A stretch of DNA of 64,000 bases from Bordetella genomosp. 13 (GTDB taxonomy: Bacteria; Pseudomonadota; Gammaproteobacteria; Burkholderiales; Burkholderiaceae_B): assembly GCF_007679965.1 (NCBI RefSeq), contig NZ_VEHL01000001.1, positions 1 through 64,000 of the forward strand, given 5' to 3'. Made by a program: the position numbers and the translations under genes. This document shows, one piece after another, positions 43,837-53,026 of this stretch. Each line of letters begins with the position of its first letter. The stretch's first letter is position 1. A model generated the notes under the pieces. The model was not told the DNA's origin. It saw only the letters and a program-made list of their open reading frames with translations, and did no database searches.

Positions 43837-43842
43837 TATAAT
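43837..43842 (+). promoter_or_regulatory. Probable -10 box of the cytochrome oxidase cluster
   Basis: A consensus TATAAT lies about 160 bp before ctaC. The long leader of 43849-44001 contains no ORF I can support. A matching -35 is weak. Confidence 0.5.
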
Positions 43843-44001
43843 TTCGCGGTTTTCTTGTGAACTCGCGCGGAGTCGATGGGGTAGTCTTAACCCCGGCGAG
43901 TACCCGACGTCTAATAACAGTGCGCGAACAACAGTGCCGGCAGCCGCCCAACGGCTGAACAGGAGATACCGGACAACTGCGCGCCGTATCACGAGGTAAG
44001 C

Positions 44002-45162
44002 ATGAAGAAGTGGAGAGGGAGGTTCCTGGGCGCCTGTGCCATGCTTCTTTGCACTGTCGCTAGCGCGCAGGTGCAGGACATGCCTGGAGGTCCGAAGGTC
44101 AATCAGCTGAACCTGCACGAAGGCGTCACGCAAATGACGCGCGACGTGATGTGGCTGCACTGGATGATGCTCACGATCTGTATCGTGATCTTCGTCGGTG
44201 TGTTCGGCGTGATGTTTTATTCGATTTGGGCGCACCGCAAGTCACGCGGCCACCAGCCTGCCACCTTCCACGAGCATCTCGGCGTCGAAGTGGCCTGGAC
44301 GGTCATTCCGTTCATCATCGTCATCGCCATGGCCTTGCCGGCCACGCGCGCGGTGGTCGCCATGAAGGACACTTCCAGCGCCGACCTGACCGTCAAGGTC
44401 ACCGGCTACCAGTGGAAATGGGGCTACGAGTACCTCGACGGCGAGGCCGCGGGCGTCAAGTTCCTCTCCAACCTGTCCACGCCGCGCGCGCAGATCGAAG
44501 GCCGCGAGCCCAAGGGGCAGTTCTACCTGATGGAAGTCGACAACCACCTGGTGGTGCCGGTCGACAAGAAGGTGCGCATCGTGCTGACCGCGGCCGACGT
44601 CATCCACTCGTGGATGGTGCCGGACTTCGGCGTCAAGCAGGATGCCATCCCCGGCTTCCTGCGCGACACCTGGTTCCGCGCCGAAAAGCCCGGCATCTAC
44701 CGCGGGCAGTGCGCCGAGCTCTGTGGCAAGGACCACGCCTTCATGCCCATCGTGGTTGAGGTCAAGTCCCAGGCCGACTACGATGGCTGGGTCGCCGAGC
44801 AGAAGAAGAAGCTGGCCGCCAACGCCGACGATCCCAACAAGGAATGGACGCAGGCCGAACTGCAGGCCCGCGGCGAGAAGGTCTACGCCGCCAACTGCGT
44901 GGCCTGTCACCAGGCCAACGGCAAGGGCGTGCCGAACTCGTTCCCGGCGCTCGATGGCGACCCCACCGTCATGGGGCCCAAGGCCAAGCAGATCGAGACC
45001 GTGCTCAAGGGCCGCCCCGGCACCCCCATGCCGGCCTTCGGCCCGCAGCTGAACGACGTCGAGATCGCCTCCGTGATCACCTATACCCGCCATGCCTGGA
45101 GCAACGCGGGCAAGGGCGAGGACCCCGTGGTTCAGCCCAAGGACGTCACGGCGGGGCGCTGA
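44002..45162 (+). CDS. ctaC: Cytochrome c oxidase subunit II with fused cytochrome c domain
   Basis: Subunit II takes electrons from cytochrome c through its CuA centre. The 386-aa precursor has a signal peptide (to about residue 22), two membrane helices and a cupredoxin domain with the CuA motif CAELCGKDHAFM. A C-terminal cytochrome c domain (about residues 295-375) has the heme motif CVACH and a later Met. This caa3-type fusion lets heme c feed CuA directly. It is the first gene of the cox cluster. Confidence 0.96.
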   Translation: MKKWRGRFLGACAMLLCTVASAQVQDMPGGPKVNQLNLHEGVTQMTRDVMWLHWMMLTICIVIFVGVFGVMFYSIWAHRKSRGHQPATFHEHLGVEVAWTVIPFIIVIAMALPATRAVVAMKDTSSADLTVKVTGYQWKWGYEYLDGEAAGVKFLSNLSTPRAQIEGREPKGQFYLMEVDNHLVVPVDKKVRIVLTAADVIHSWMVPDFGVKQDAIPGFLRDTWFRAEKPGIYRGQCAELCGKDHAFMPIVVEVKSQADYDGWVAEQKKKLAANADDPNKEWTQAELQARGEKVYAANCVACHQANGKGVPNSFPALDGDPTVMGPKAKQIETVLKGRPGTPMPAFGPQLNDVEIASVITYTRHAWSNAGKGEDPVVQPKDVTAGR

Positions 45163-45260
45163 GCACCGCGCTTTCCTGGCAAAAAACATAGTTTCCCGAG
45201 ACAGAGACACTCCGCCGGGCTTCTGGACCGAGCCCGGCGATCAGCAGGAAGGAGTCCACC

Positions 45261-46871
45261 ATGAGCAGCGTCACCGCAGACCACGTGTCGCCCGGCCATC
45301 ACGGCCACGGTCACGATGATCACCACCATCACCTCCCGACCGGGTGGCGTCGCTGGCTGTTCGCGACCAACCACAAGGACATCGGGACGATGTATCTCAT
45401 CTTCTCGTTCGTCATGCTGCTGGAAGGCGGCACGCTGGCGCTGTTGCTGCGCACCGAGCTGTTCGAGCCCGGCCTGCAGTTCTTCCGCCCCGAGCTGTTC
45501 AACCAGTTCACCACCATGCACGGCCTGATTATGGTGTTCGGCGCGATCATGCCGGCCTTCGTGGGCTTCGCCAACTGGATGATCCCGCTGCAGATCGGCG
45601 CGTCCGACATGGCCTTCGCGCGCATGAACAACTTCAGTTTCTGGCTGCTGCCGGTGGCGGGCCTGATGCTGACGGGGTCGTTCTTCGTGCCGGGCGGCGC
45701 CACCGCCGCGGGCTGGACGCTGTATGCCCCGCTGTCGGCGCAGATGGGTCCCGGCATGGACCTGGCCATCTTCGCGGTCCACATCATGGGCGCCTCGTCC
45801 ATCATGGGCGCCATCAACATCATCGTCACCATCCTGAACATGCGCGCGCCCGGCATGACGCTGATGAAGATGCCGCTGTTCTGCTGGACCTGGCTGATCA
45901 CCGCCTTCCTGCTGATCGCCGTGATGCCCGTGCTGGCCGCCGCCGTCACCATGGTGCTGACCGACCGCCACTTCGGCACCGGTTTCTTCAATGCGGCCGC
46001 GGGCGGCGACCCGGTGCTCTACCAGCACGTGTTCTGGTTCTTCGGGCACCCCGAGGTCTACATCATGATCCTGCCGGCGTTCGGCATCGTGTCGGCCATC
46101 GTTCCCGCCTTCGCCCGCAAGAAGCTGTTCGGCTATGCCTCGATGGTGTACGCCACGGCCGCCATCGCCGTGCTGTCCTTCATCGTGTGGGCGCACCACA
46201 TGTTCACCACCGGCATGCCGGTGACCGCGCAGCTGTACTTCATGTACGCCACCATGCTGATCTCCATTCCCACGGGCGTGAAGATCTTCAACTGGGTGGC
46301 CACCATGTGGCGCGGCTCCATGACCTTCGAAACCCCCATGCTGTTCGCGATCGGCTTCATCTTCGTGTTCACCATGGGCGGCTTCACGGGCCTGATCCTG
46401 TCGGTGGCGCCCATCGACATCCAGGTCCACGACACGTACTACGTGGTCGCGCACTTCCATTACGTGCTGGTGGCGGGCTCGCTGTTCGCGCTGTTCGCCG
46501 GCGCCTACTACTGGCTGCCCAAGTGGACGGGCGTGATGTACAGCGAGAGGCTCGGCAAGATCCACTTCTGGTCGTCGATGCTGTCGTTCAACCTCACGTT
46601 TTTCCCCATGCACTTCCTGGGCCTGGCCGGCATGCCGCGCCGCTATGCCGACTACGCCGCCCAGTTCACGACCTTCCACCAGATCGCCACCATCGGCGCA
46701 TTCTGGTTCGGGCTGTCGCAGCTGATCCTGCTGTACGTGGCCGTCCGCAGCTTCGCCGGCAAAGGCGAGCCCGCCCCGGCCAAGCCCTGGGAAGGCGCCG
46801 AAGGACTGGAATGGACCGTGCCGTCGCCGGCGCCCTTCCACACCTTCGAGACGCCGCCCGAGGTCAAGTGA
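45261..46871 (+). CDS. ctaD: Cytochrome c oxidase subunit I
   Basis: Subunit I reduces oxygen to water at heme a3-CuB and pumps protons. The 536-aa protein has a His-rich N-terminus ([12 protein letters not shown]) and twelve helices. It shows the heme a His in [11 protein letters not shown], and the CuB/Tyr crosslink region [17 protein letters not shown] followed by the His pair in [16 protein letters not shown] carries the heme a3 and a ligands. A purine-rich AAGGAG lies upstream of the ATG. Confidence 0.97.
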   Translation: MSSVTADHVSPGHHGHGHDDHHHHLPTGWRRWLFATNHKDIGTMYLIFSFVMLLEGGTLALLLRTELFEPGLQFFRPELFNQFTTMHGLIMVFGAIMPAFVGFANWMIPLQIGASDMAFARMNNFSFWLLPVAGLMLTGSFFVPGGATAAGWTLYAPLSAQMGPGMDLAIFAVHIMGASSIMGAINIIVTILNMRAPGMTLMKMPLFCWTWLITAFLLIAVMPVLAAAVTMVLTDRHFGTGFFNAAAGGDPVLYQHVFWFFGHPEVYIMILPAFGIVSAIVPAFARKKLFGYASMVYATAAIAVLSFIVWAHHMFTTGMPVTAQLYFMYATMLISIPTGVKIFNWVATMWRGSMTFETPMLFAIGFIFVFTMGGFTGLILSVAPIDIQVHDTYYVVAHFHYVLVAGSLFALFAGAYYWLPKWTGVMYSERLGKIHFWSSMLSFNLTFFPMHFLGLAGMPRRYADYAAQFTTFHQIATIGAFWFGLSQLILLYVAVRSFAGKGEPAPAKPWEGAEGLEWTVPSPAPFHTFETPPEVK

Positions 46872-46894
46872 CGCCATGCCCCAGGAATATCGAC

Positions 46895-47020
46895 ATGGCC
46901 ACGCCTGAGCAAACCCGCCGCAATCGCAAGGTCGGCCTGATCCTGCTGGTGTTCGTCGTGGCGGTGTTCGCCTGGACGGTCTTCCGCGGGGCCGTGCTGC
47001 TGACCGGCAAGATGGGCTAG
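46895..47020 (+). CDS. Small single-helix cytochrome oxidase assembly protein
   Basis: The 41-aa product has a basic N-terminus (TPEQTRRNRKVG) and one membrane helix (LILLVFVVAVFAWTVFRG). Such tiny proteins normally stand between ctaD and ctaG in beta-proteobacteria and are called cytochrome oxidase small assembly proteins. It is shorter than the usual prediction limit. It is followed 2 bp later by the DUF2970 gene. Confidence 0.75.
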   Translation: MATPEQTRRNRKVGLILLVFVVAVFAWTVFRGAVLLTGKMG

Positions 47021-47022
47021 CC

Positions 47023-47250
47023 ATGGTCGACCCGCAACCGACGCCGCCGACGCAACCCCGCAAGGCCAGCTTCCTGCAGACGATGCGGGCCGTGCTGTGG
47101 GCCTTCCTCGGCGTGCGGCGCGGCGCGGGCTACCAGGACGATGCCGCGCGCCTGAATCCGGTGCACGTCATCATCGCGGGCGTACTGGCGGCGGCGCTGT
47201 TCGTGATCGGGCTGGTGTCGATCGTGCGCTGGGTCGTGGCAAGTTCCTGA
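47023..47250 (+). CDS. DUF2970 small membrane protein
   Basis: The 75-aa protein has the DUF2970 pattern: a soluble SFLQTMRAVLWAFLGVRRG segment, then NPVHVIIAGVLAAALFVIGLV as a membrane helix. The function is unknown, but the gene is regularly found between ctaG and ctaE in beta-proteobacterial cox clusters. It lies 61 bp before ctaE. Confidence 0.88.
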   Translation: MVDPQPTPPTQPRKASFLQTMRAVLWAFLGVRRGAGYQDDAARLNPVHVIIAGVLAAALFVIGLVSIVRWVVASS

Positions 47251-47311
47251 ATTCGTTGTACCGAAAAAATCGTCCGACAAATCAGAATTCGCAAGTACCA
47301 GGGAGAAGACC

Positions 47312-48187
47312 ATGAGTGCAAGCCACTCGGTTCAGGGCAATGAGGCGCCGTACTACTACGTGCCGGCCGATTCCAGGCACCCGGTGCGCATGGCGGTCGC
47401 GCTGCTGTTCATGGGCGTGGGCGCGGCGACGTGGGTCAACAGCATCAGTTGGGGCAAGTGGTCGGTGCTGGTCGGCCTGATCGGGCTGATCTTCGTGATG
47501 TTCCAGTGGTTCGGCGACGCCATCCACGAGTCCGAAACCGGCATGAACAGCAAGCGGATCGACCTGTCGTACCGCTGGGCCATGAGCTGGTTCATCTTTT
47601 CCGAGGTGATGTTCTTCGCCGGCTTCTTCGGCGCGCTCTGGTACACGCGCACCGTCACCACGCCGTGGCTGGGCGACCTCGACCACCGCCTGCTGCTGTG
47701 GCCCGACTTCCAGGCCGTGTGGCCCAACTTCGGCCCGGCCGGCGTCGTCGAGCACTTCCAGACCGTCGGCCCGTTCTGGCTGCCCACCATCAACACGGCG
47801 CTGCTGCTGTCGTCCGGCGTCACGCTGACCATCGCCCACCATGCGCTGCGCGAGGACCATCGCCGCAAGACGATGTTCTGGCTGGCCGCCACCGTCATCC
47901 TGGGCTTCATCTTCGTGGCCTGCCAGGCGGCCGAATACCACCACGCCTATACCGAGCTGAACCTGCGCTTCAATTCGGGCGCGTACGGCTCGCTGTTCTA
48001 CATGCTGACGGGGTTCCACGGGTTCCACGTCATCATGGGCGCCACGATGCTGACGGTGATCTTCTTCCGCCTGCTGCGCGGCCACTTCACGGCCAACCAT
48101 CATTTCGGCTTCGAGGGCGCCGCATGGTACTGGCACTTCGTCGACGTGGTGTGGCTGGGACTGTACCTGTTCGTCTACTGGATGTGA
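47312..48187 (+). CDS. ctaE: Cytochrome c oxidase subunit III
   Basis: Subunit III stabilises the oxidase core. The 291-aa protein has seven helices with WFGDAIHESE, the SYRWAMSWFIFSEVMFFAGFFGALW helix in family form, AEYHHAYTELN, and the ending HHFGFEGAAWYWHFVDVVWLGL. It ends the structural-subunit block. A strong hairpin follows 50 bp downstream. Confidence 0.97.
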   Translation: MSASHSVQGNEAPYYYVPADSRHPVRMAVALLFMGVGAATWVNSISWGKWSVLVGLIGLIFVMFQWFGDAIHESETGMNSKRIDLSYRWAMSWFIFSEVMFFAGFFGALWYTRTVTTPWLGDLDHRLLLWPDFQAVWPNFGPAGVVEHFQTVGPFWLPTINTALLLSSGVTLTIAHHALREDHRRKTMFWLAATVILGFIFVACQAAEYHHAYTELNLRFNSGAYGSLFYMLTGFHGFHVIMGATMLTVIFFRLLRGHFTANHHFGFEGAAWYWHFVDVVWLGLYLFVYWM

Positions 48188-48238
48188 CCGGCGCGGCCCC
48201 ATGGCCGCGCATCGGCGGGTCGCCAGGACCCCATGCGA

Positions 48239-48262
48239 CAATGCCCCCATCCGGGGGCATTG
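48239..48262. terminator. Bidirectional hairpin between ctaE and the DUF2909 gene
   Basis: A perfect 10-bp stem (48239-48248 with 48253-48262, loop ATCC) lies between two convergent genes and would end transcripts from both sides. Its T-rich tail is weak on either strand. Confidence 0.6.
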
Positions 48263-48310
48263 CCTTGTTGGGGATGCCTGGCGCGGGCCTGGAACTTCGG
48301 CCCCGGCGGA

Positions 48311-48511
48311 TCATCTGATCCCGGTGCTTTCGATCCAGCCCATGTGATGGGCGAACAGCACGAACAGGAACAGGGCCACCGACAGCCCGATGCGCACGGT
48401 CAAGGCATTGACCGTCCTGTTGGTGCCCCCCTTGTCCTTCATCAGGTACACCAGGGCCGAGCCGAGGCTGGCCAGGATGCCGATGAAGGCCACCACGACG
48501 ATAATTCGCAT
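48311..48511 (-). CDS. DUF2909 twin-transmembrane protein
   Basis: The 66-aa protein has two membrane helices (IIVVVAFIGILASLGSALVYL and VRIGLSVALFLFVLFA) joined by a charged loop. DUF2909 genes are regular members of cox clusters, and the function is unknown. It is on the minus strand, divergent from SURF1 with 41 bp between starts. Confidence 0.85.
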   Translation of the reverse strand: MRIIVVVAFIGILASLGSALVYLMKDKGGTNRTVNALTVRIGLSVALFLFVLFAHHMGWIESTGIR

Positions 48512-48552
48512 TTTTGGGTCTCCTCCTGCGTGGAACGGAAATTATTGCAGAC

Positions 48553-49320
48553 ATGGCGCGACCGCATTCCTTCCGGCTGACCGTGGCGGCCTTGCTGCTG
48601 CTGGCGGCGGCCGTCGCGATCCTCGCCTCGCTGGGCCGATGGCAACTGCATCGCGCCGACGAGCGCCGCGCCACGCTGGCCGCCATCGAGGCGGGCCGCG
48701 CGCAGGCGCCGGTGGCGCTGGCGGCGGACACGCCGGCCGGCGAACTGCGCGCCTGGCGTCCCGCGCAGGGGCATGGACAGTGGCTGCCCGACCTCAGCGT
48801 GCTGCTGGAGAACCGCAACCAGGGCGGCCGTCCGGGCTATTGGCTGGCCACGCCGCTGCTGCTGGAGCCCGCGCGGCGGCAGGCGGTATTGGTGCTGCGG
48901 GGTTGGCTGCCGCGTTCGCTGGACGGCACGCCGCCCGCCCTGCCCGCGCCGCCCTCGGGCGACCAGGACGTGGCCGGCGAACTGTCCTCGCGCGTGCCTC
49001 GCCTGTTCGAGCTGTGGTCCTTCGGCCAGCCGCGTGCCGCCTTGCCGGCGGCCCTGCCGGCCGCGGGCGGCGTTCCCACGGTGCAGAACCTGGACCTGGC
49101 CGATTACGCGCAAGCCACGGGCCTGAGCCTGCTGCCGGCCGTGCTGATGCAGACCCGCGGCGAAGACGGGCTGGTGCGCCAGTGGCCCCAGCCTTCCGTC
49201 GACTACAACCAGAACCTGGGCTATGCCATGCAGTGGTTTTCGTTCGCGGGCATCGCGGCGATCGCCTGGCTGGCCGTGGCCGTGCGCGCCTGGCGGCGTG
49301 GGCGGCGCGCGGGCTCCTAA
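48553..49320 (+). CDS. SURF1-family cytochrome oxidase assembly protein
   Basis: SURF1 helps put heme a into oxidase subunit I. The 255-aa protein has one helix at each end (residues 8-27 and 228-246) and a periplasmic domain. Family landmarks are LGRWQLHRADER, the RPGYWLATPLLL and VLVLRGWLPR strands, and the closing NLGYAMQWFSFAGIAAIAW. The ATG at 48553 is chosen because it starts the first helix. Confidence 0.93.
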   Translation: MARPHSFRLTVAALLLLAAAVAILASLGRWQLHRADERRATLAAIEAGRAQAPVALAADTPAGELRAWRPAQGHGQWLPDLSVLLENRNQGGRPGYWLATPLLLEPARRQAVLVLRGWLPRSLDGTPPALPAPPSGDQDVAGELSSRVPRLFELWSFGQPRAALPAALPAAGGVPTVQNLDLADYAQATGLSLLPAVLMQTRGEDGLVRQWPQPSVDYNQNLGYAMQWFSFAGIAAIAWLAVAVRAWRRGRRAGS

Positions 49321-49338
49321 CGTTTCCTACCTTCGACC

Positions 49339-49965
49339 ATGACCACGCCTTCCGTCCCGTCCCGTCCGCAGCCCAAGCGCTCCCTGACGCCGCTGGTGCT
49401 GGTGTTCCTGTGCGCGCTGGCGCCCATCGTCGCGGCCTTCGTCGTCTACTACAACCCGCAGTGGTGGCCCGAGGATTCCAGCAACTACGGCACGCTGGTC
49501 CAGCCGCAGCGTCCGGCCCCGGGTCCCGACGCGCTGGCGCTGACCACGCTGGACGGCCAGCCCTTCGATCTGCGCAGCCTGCGCGGCAAGTGGGTGCTGA
49601 TGAGCGCCGACCAGGCCGCCTGCCCTGAATCCTGCGCGCGCAAGCTGTTCGTGGCCCGCAACAGCCACGCCAGCCAGGGCAAGAACGTCGACCGCGTCGC
49701 GCGTGTCTGGTTCATCACCGACGACGCGCCCGTGCCCGACAAGGTGCTCGAGGCCTACAAGGGCACGGTGATGGTGCGGGCCCGGCCCGAGCAACTGCGC
49801 ACCTTCCTGCAGGCCCAGGGCGGCGCCGACGCGGCATCGTTGCACGCGCCGGTGTGGCTGATGGATCCGCTGGGCAACCTGATGATGCAATTCCCGGCCG
49901 AGGCCGACGGCGTGCAGGTCCGCAAGGATCTGAGCAAACTTCTCTACAACTCGCGCATCGGCTGA
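49339..49965 (+). CDS. SCO-like thioredoxin-fold membrane protein
   Basis: The 208-aa protein has an N-terminal membrane anchor (LVLVFLCALAPIVAAFVVYY) and a periplasmic thioredoxin-like domain. A CPESC motif near residue 97 matches the CxxxC copper site of SCO proteins, and a later His lies in LHAPVWLMDP. It is a diverged SCO relative whose members are often annotated as oxidase-related transmembrane proteins. It stands between SURF1 and ctaA, 2 bp before the latter, which supports an assembly role. Confidence 0.8.
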   Translation: MTTPSVPSRPQPKRSLTPLVLVFLCALAPIVAAFVVYYNPQWWPEDSSNYGTLVQPQRPAPGPDALALTTLDGQPFDLRSLRGKWVLMSADQAACPESCARKLFVARNSHASQGKNVDRVARVWFITDDAPVPDKVLEAYKGTVMVRARPEQLRTFLQAQGGADAASLHAPVWLMDPLGNLMMQFPAEADGVQVRKDLSKLLYNSRIG

Positions 49966-49967
49966 AG

Positions 49968-50987
49968 ATGGAACACGATCGCATCAAACTGCGCTATCGC
50001 AAGCTCGTTTTTCTTACCTGGTTCCTGACGCTGGACCTGATCATGTTCGGCGCCTTCGTACGCCTGACCGACTCCGGACTGGGCTGTCCCGACTGGCCTG
50101 GCTGCTACGCCAGCGTCACGCCGCTGGGCGCCATGCACCACATCGACCAGGCGTCGCAGGCCATGCCGTTCGGGCCGGTCACGCTGTCCAAGGCCTGGAT
50201 CGAGATGATCCACCGCTACGTGGGCGCCGCGCTGGGCATGCTCATCATCGCCATTGTCTACATGGCCTGGCGCCACCGCGCCCGGCTGGGCCGCTCGCCG
50301 CTCTTGGCCTCGGTCACGCTGGTGGCCGTGTGCGTGCAGGGCGCGTTCGGCGCGTGGACCGTCACCCACAAGCTGATGCCGGCGGTGGTCACCTCGCACC
50401 TGGTGCTGGGCCTGTTGCTGCTGTCGCTGATGACCTGGCTGGCGGCGCGAGAGCAGCCGCACCAGGCCCTGGCGGCGGCCGCCGCGCGCTGGCGCCCCTG
50501 GATGCGCGCGGGGCTGCTGCTGTTGCTGATCCAGGTGACGCTGGGCGGCTGGGTCAGCACCAACTACGCCGCGCTGGCCTGCATGGACTTTCCCACCTGC
50601 CACGGCGCATGGGTGCCCGAGATGGATTTCCATGGCGGCTTCTCCATCATCCGCGGGCTGGGCGAGCTGCCTTCCGGCGAGATGATCTCGCAGTCCGCGC
50701 TGACGGCCATCCACTGGGTGCACCGCAACTTCGCCTTCGTGGTGTTCGCCTACCTGGGCGTGCTGGGATTCCGGCTGCGCGCCGAGCCGGGCCTGCGCAA
50801 GCCGGCCACGCTGCTGCTCGGCCTGCTGCTGGCGCAGTTGCTGACGGGCCTGACCACCATCTTTTTCCAGTGGCCGCTTCTGATCGCGGTGTTACATAAC
50901 GGCGGTGCGGCGGGCCTGACCCTGGCCAGTGTGGTCATTTTGGTACGGTTGGCGTCGGCCGGAGAGCGGCCGGTACAGCCCGCCTGA
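49968..50987 (+). CDS. ctaA: Heme A synthase (Cox15/CtaA)
   Basis: The enzyme oxidises the C8 methyl of heme O to give heme A. The 339-aa protein has eight helices in two related halves. The conserved heme ligands are His in MIHRYVGAALG, VTSHLVLGLLL, the AIHWVHRNFAF segment and AVLHNGGAAG. The extracellular cysteines are in GLGCPDWPGCY and ALACMDFPTCHG. The ATG at 49968 gives the family start; the frame itself reaches into the preceding gene. Confidence 0.96.
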   Translation: MEHDRIKLRYRKLVFLTWFLTLDLIMFGAFVRLTDSGLGCPDWPGCYASVTPLGAMHHIDQASQAMPFGPVTLSKAWIEMIHRYVGAALGMLIIAIVYMAWRHRARLGRSPLLASVTLVAVCVQGAFGAWTVTHKLMPAVVTSHLVLGLLLLSLMTWLAAREQPHQALAAAAARWRPWMRAGLLLLLIQVTLGGWVSTNYAALACMDFPTCHGAWVPEMDFHGGFSIIRGLGELPSGEMISQSALTAIHWVHRNFAFVVFAYLGVLGFRLRAEPGLRKPATLLLGLLLAQLLTGLTTIFFQWPLLIAVLHNGGAAGLTLASVVILVRLASAGERPVQPA

Positions 50988-51058
50988 GAGGGAGAATGGC
51001 CAGCCTGCGACCCTAAGTCGCACCCGGGGGCGACATCGGCGGGTAAAATAGTCAGGCT

Positions 51059-51955
51059 ATGAGTACTGCCGTCGCCTCTTCTTCCGGACTGCTGCGCCAA
51101 TACCTCGTGCTGACCAAGCCGAGGGTCACGCAGCTGGCCGTCTTCTGTGCGGTCATCGGCATGTTCCTGGCCACGCCAGGCGTGCCGCCGATGGACCGCG
51201 TGGTGTTCGCCACGCTGGGCATCTGGCTGCTGGCCGCCGCCGCCTTCGCCATCAACTGTCTCATCGAGCAGGAGGTCGATGCGCGCATGACGCGCACGGC
51301 GCGCCGCGCCACCGCGCAGGGCACCATCTCGTCCACGCAGGTGCTGGGCCTGTCGGGCCTGCTGGGCGGCGCCGGCATGCTGGTGCTCTATCACCTGGTC
51401 AATCCCCTGACGATGTGGCTGACCTTCGCCACCTTCGTCGGCTACGCCATCATCTACACCGTCATTCTCAAGCCGCGCACCCCGCAGAACATCGTCATCG
51501 GCGGCCTGTCGGGCGCCATGCCGCCGGCGCTGGGCTGGGCGGCGGTCGCCAATGCCGTGCCGGCAGAGGCCTGGGCGCTGGTCCTGATCATCTTCATCTG
51601 GACGCCGCCGCATTTCTGGGCGCTGGCGCTGTACCGCAGCAACGACTACGCCAAGTCCGGCCTGCCCATGCTGCCCGTCACCCATGGCCGCGCCTTCACG
51701 CAGCTGCAGATCCTGCTGTACAGCGTGGCGCTGGTGGCCTGCACCATCATCCCCTACGCCATCCGCATGAGCGGCCTGATGTACCTGGCCAGCGCGCTGG
51801 TGCTTGGCGGCATGTTCGTGTCCTATGCGTGGCGCCTGTATCGCGACTACAGCGACGAGCTGGCGCGCAGCATGTTCCGCTTTTCCATCCTGTACCTGTC
51901 GCTGCTGTTCGCGGCGCTGCTGCTGGACCACTGGATCGGCCTGCTGGCCTGGTAA
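51059..51955 (+). CDS. ctaB: Protoheme IX farnesyltransferase (heme O synthase)
   Basis: CtaB attaches farnesyl to heme B to make heme O, the substrate of CtaA. The 298-aa UbiA-family protein has nine helices. The first Asp-rich motif is [15 protein letters not shown], and the second site is [19 protein letters not shown]. It starts with [17 protein letters not shown], as expected. It lies 71 bp after ctaA. Confidence 0.97.
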   Translation: MSTAVASSSGLLRQYLVLTKPRVTQLAVFCAVIGMFLATPGVPPMDRVVFATLGIWLLAAAAFAINCLIEQEVDARMTRTARRATAQGTISSTQVLGLSGLLGGAGMLVLYHLVNPLTMWLTFATFVGYAIIYTVILKPRTPQNIVIGGLSGAMPPALGWAAVANAVPAEAWALVLIIFIWTPPHFWALALYRSNDYAKSGLPMLPVTHGRAFTQLQILLYSVALVACTIIPYAIRMSGLMYLASALVLGGMFVSYAWRLYRDYSDELARSMFRFSILYLSLLFAALLLDHWIGLLAW

Positions 51956-51992
51956 GCCACAGGCCTCCCAATCTTCCGGAGATTCCCGTCCC

Positions 51993-52589
51993 ATGTTCGC
52001 GTCCGTCGCCCGTCGTCGCCTGTTGCAAGTTTGCGCCGCCGGCGCGATGGCCCTGGTCCTGGCGGCCTGCGGCGAGAGCACGCCGACGTTCAAGGGCAGC
52101 GACATCACGGGCACGCACCTGGGCAAGGACCTGGCGCTGACCGACCACAACGGCAAGCCGCGCACGCTGAAGGACTTCGCGGGCAAGGTGCAGGTGGTGT
52201 TCTTCGGCTTCACGCAGTGTCCCGACGTGTGCCCGACCTCGTTGGTCGAGCTGTCCGAGGTCATGAAGAAGCTGGGCGCCGACGCCGATCGCGTGCAGGT
52301 GCTGCTGGTCACCGTCGACCCCGAGCGCGACACGCCCGACGTGCTGAAGCAGTACGTCACCTCGTTCGATCCGCGTTTCCTGTCGCTGACGGGCGACGCC
52401 GAGCAGATCCGCAAGGCGGCCGCTTCGTTCAAGGCCTATTACGCCAAGGTGCCGCGCAAGGATGGCGACTACACCATGGACCACACCGCGGCCTTCTACT
52501 TGATGGATGGCAAGGGCGAGGCGCGCGTGCTGGCCAACAACAACGTGGGCGCCGACGCGCTGGTGCACGACATCAAGGCGCTGCTGTAG
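51993..52589 (+). CDS. SCO1/SenC copper chaperone
   Basis: SCO1 inserts copper into the CuA site of subunit II. The 198-aa precursor is a lipoprotein with lipobox LAAC near residue 26. The thioredoxin-like domain has the copper motif CPDVCP and the third ligand His in YTMDHTAAFYL. It is the second SCO-type protein in the cluster and, unlike the first, has the canonical motifs. Confidence 0.95.
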   Translation: MFASVARRRLLQVCAAGAMALVLAACGESTPTFKGSDITGTHLGKDLALTDHNGKPRTLKDFAGKVQVVFFGFTQCPDVCPTSLVELSEVMKKLGADADRVQVLLVTVDPERDTPDVLKQYVTSFDPRFLSLTGDAEQIRKAAASFKAYYAKVPRKDGDYTMDHTAAFYLMDGKGEARVLANNNVGADALVHDIKALL

Positions 52590-52679
52590 GTTCGCCCAGG
52601 GCGGCCCGCGCCTTTGGCGCGACACCGCCTGTTCCCGTCCGCGCCGCAAGGCATTGCGGCGTACCCCCGTTCTAGATCT

Positions 52680-52904
52680 TCAGCCGGCTCTGGCGGATCG
52701 CCATTGCCGGTAGGCCTCGCGCGCCTCGGGGCTCAGGTCGTCCGCGGCGATGTCGCGGCGGTGCGAGATGATCATCAGCGCATAGGGCTTGGCCAGCGCC
52801 GCGGCTTCGGGGCACAGGCGCGCTTCTTCGCCCTGCGAGGGCGAGTGCGTGCGCCAGTAGTTGATGGCGTCTTCCAGATCCGGCAGGGCGATGGGTTGAT
52901 CCAT
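52680..52904 (-). CDS. DUF3717 small protein
   Basis: The 74-aa protein begins MDQPIALPDLEDAINYWR and ends LSPEAREAYRQWR, the pattern of DUF3717, a Burkholderiales family of unknown function. It is soluble and helical. The start at 52904 is preferred over an upstream in-frame ATG. A hairpin at 52642-52661 lies between it and the SCO1 stop. Confidence 0.8.
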   Translation of the reverse strand: MDQPIALPDLEDAINYWRTHSPSQGEEARLCPEAAALAKPYALMIISHRRDIAADDLSPEAREAYRQWRSARAG

Positions 52905-53026
52905 GCGGACCATTGTCCCAGAAGAGGCCGGCGGCGGGCCAGTCTTGCAAAGGGTCACTATCGCAACACGCCGAAATGGCGCCCGGGTGCTATACCGTTT
53001 CCCCGTGTGTATTTGGGAGACCCGTC

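Noticed and set aside
45132..47063. Long minus-strand frame across ctaD
   Set aside because: The cytochrome oxidase genes on the plus strand explain the sequence completely; the reverse frame is low-complexity His/Asp/Gly-rich text.
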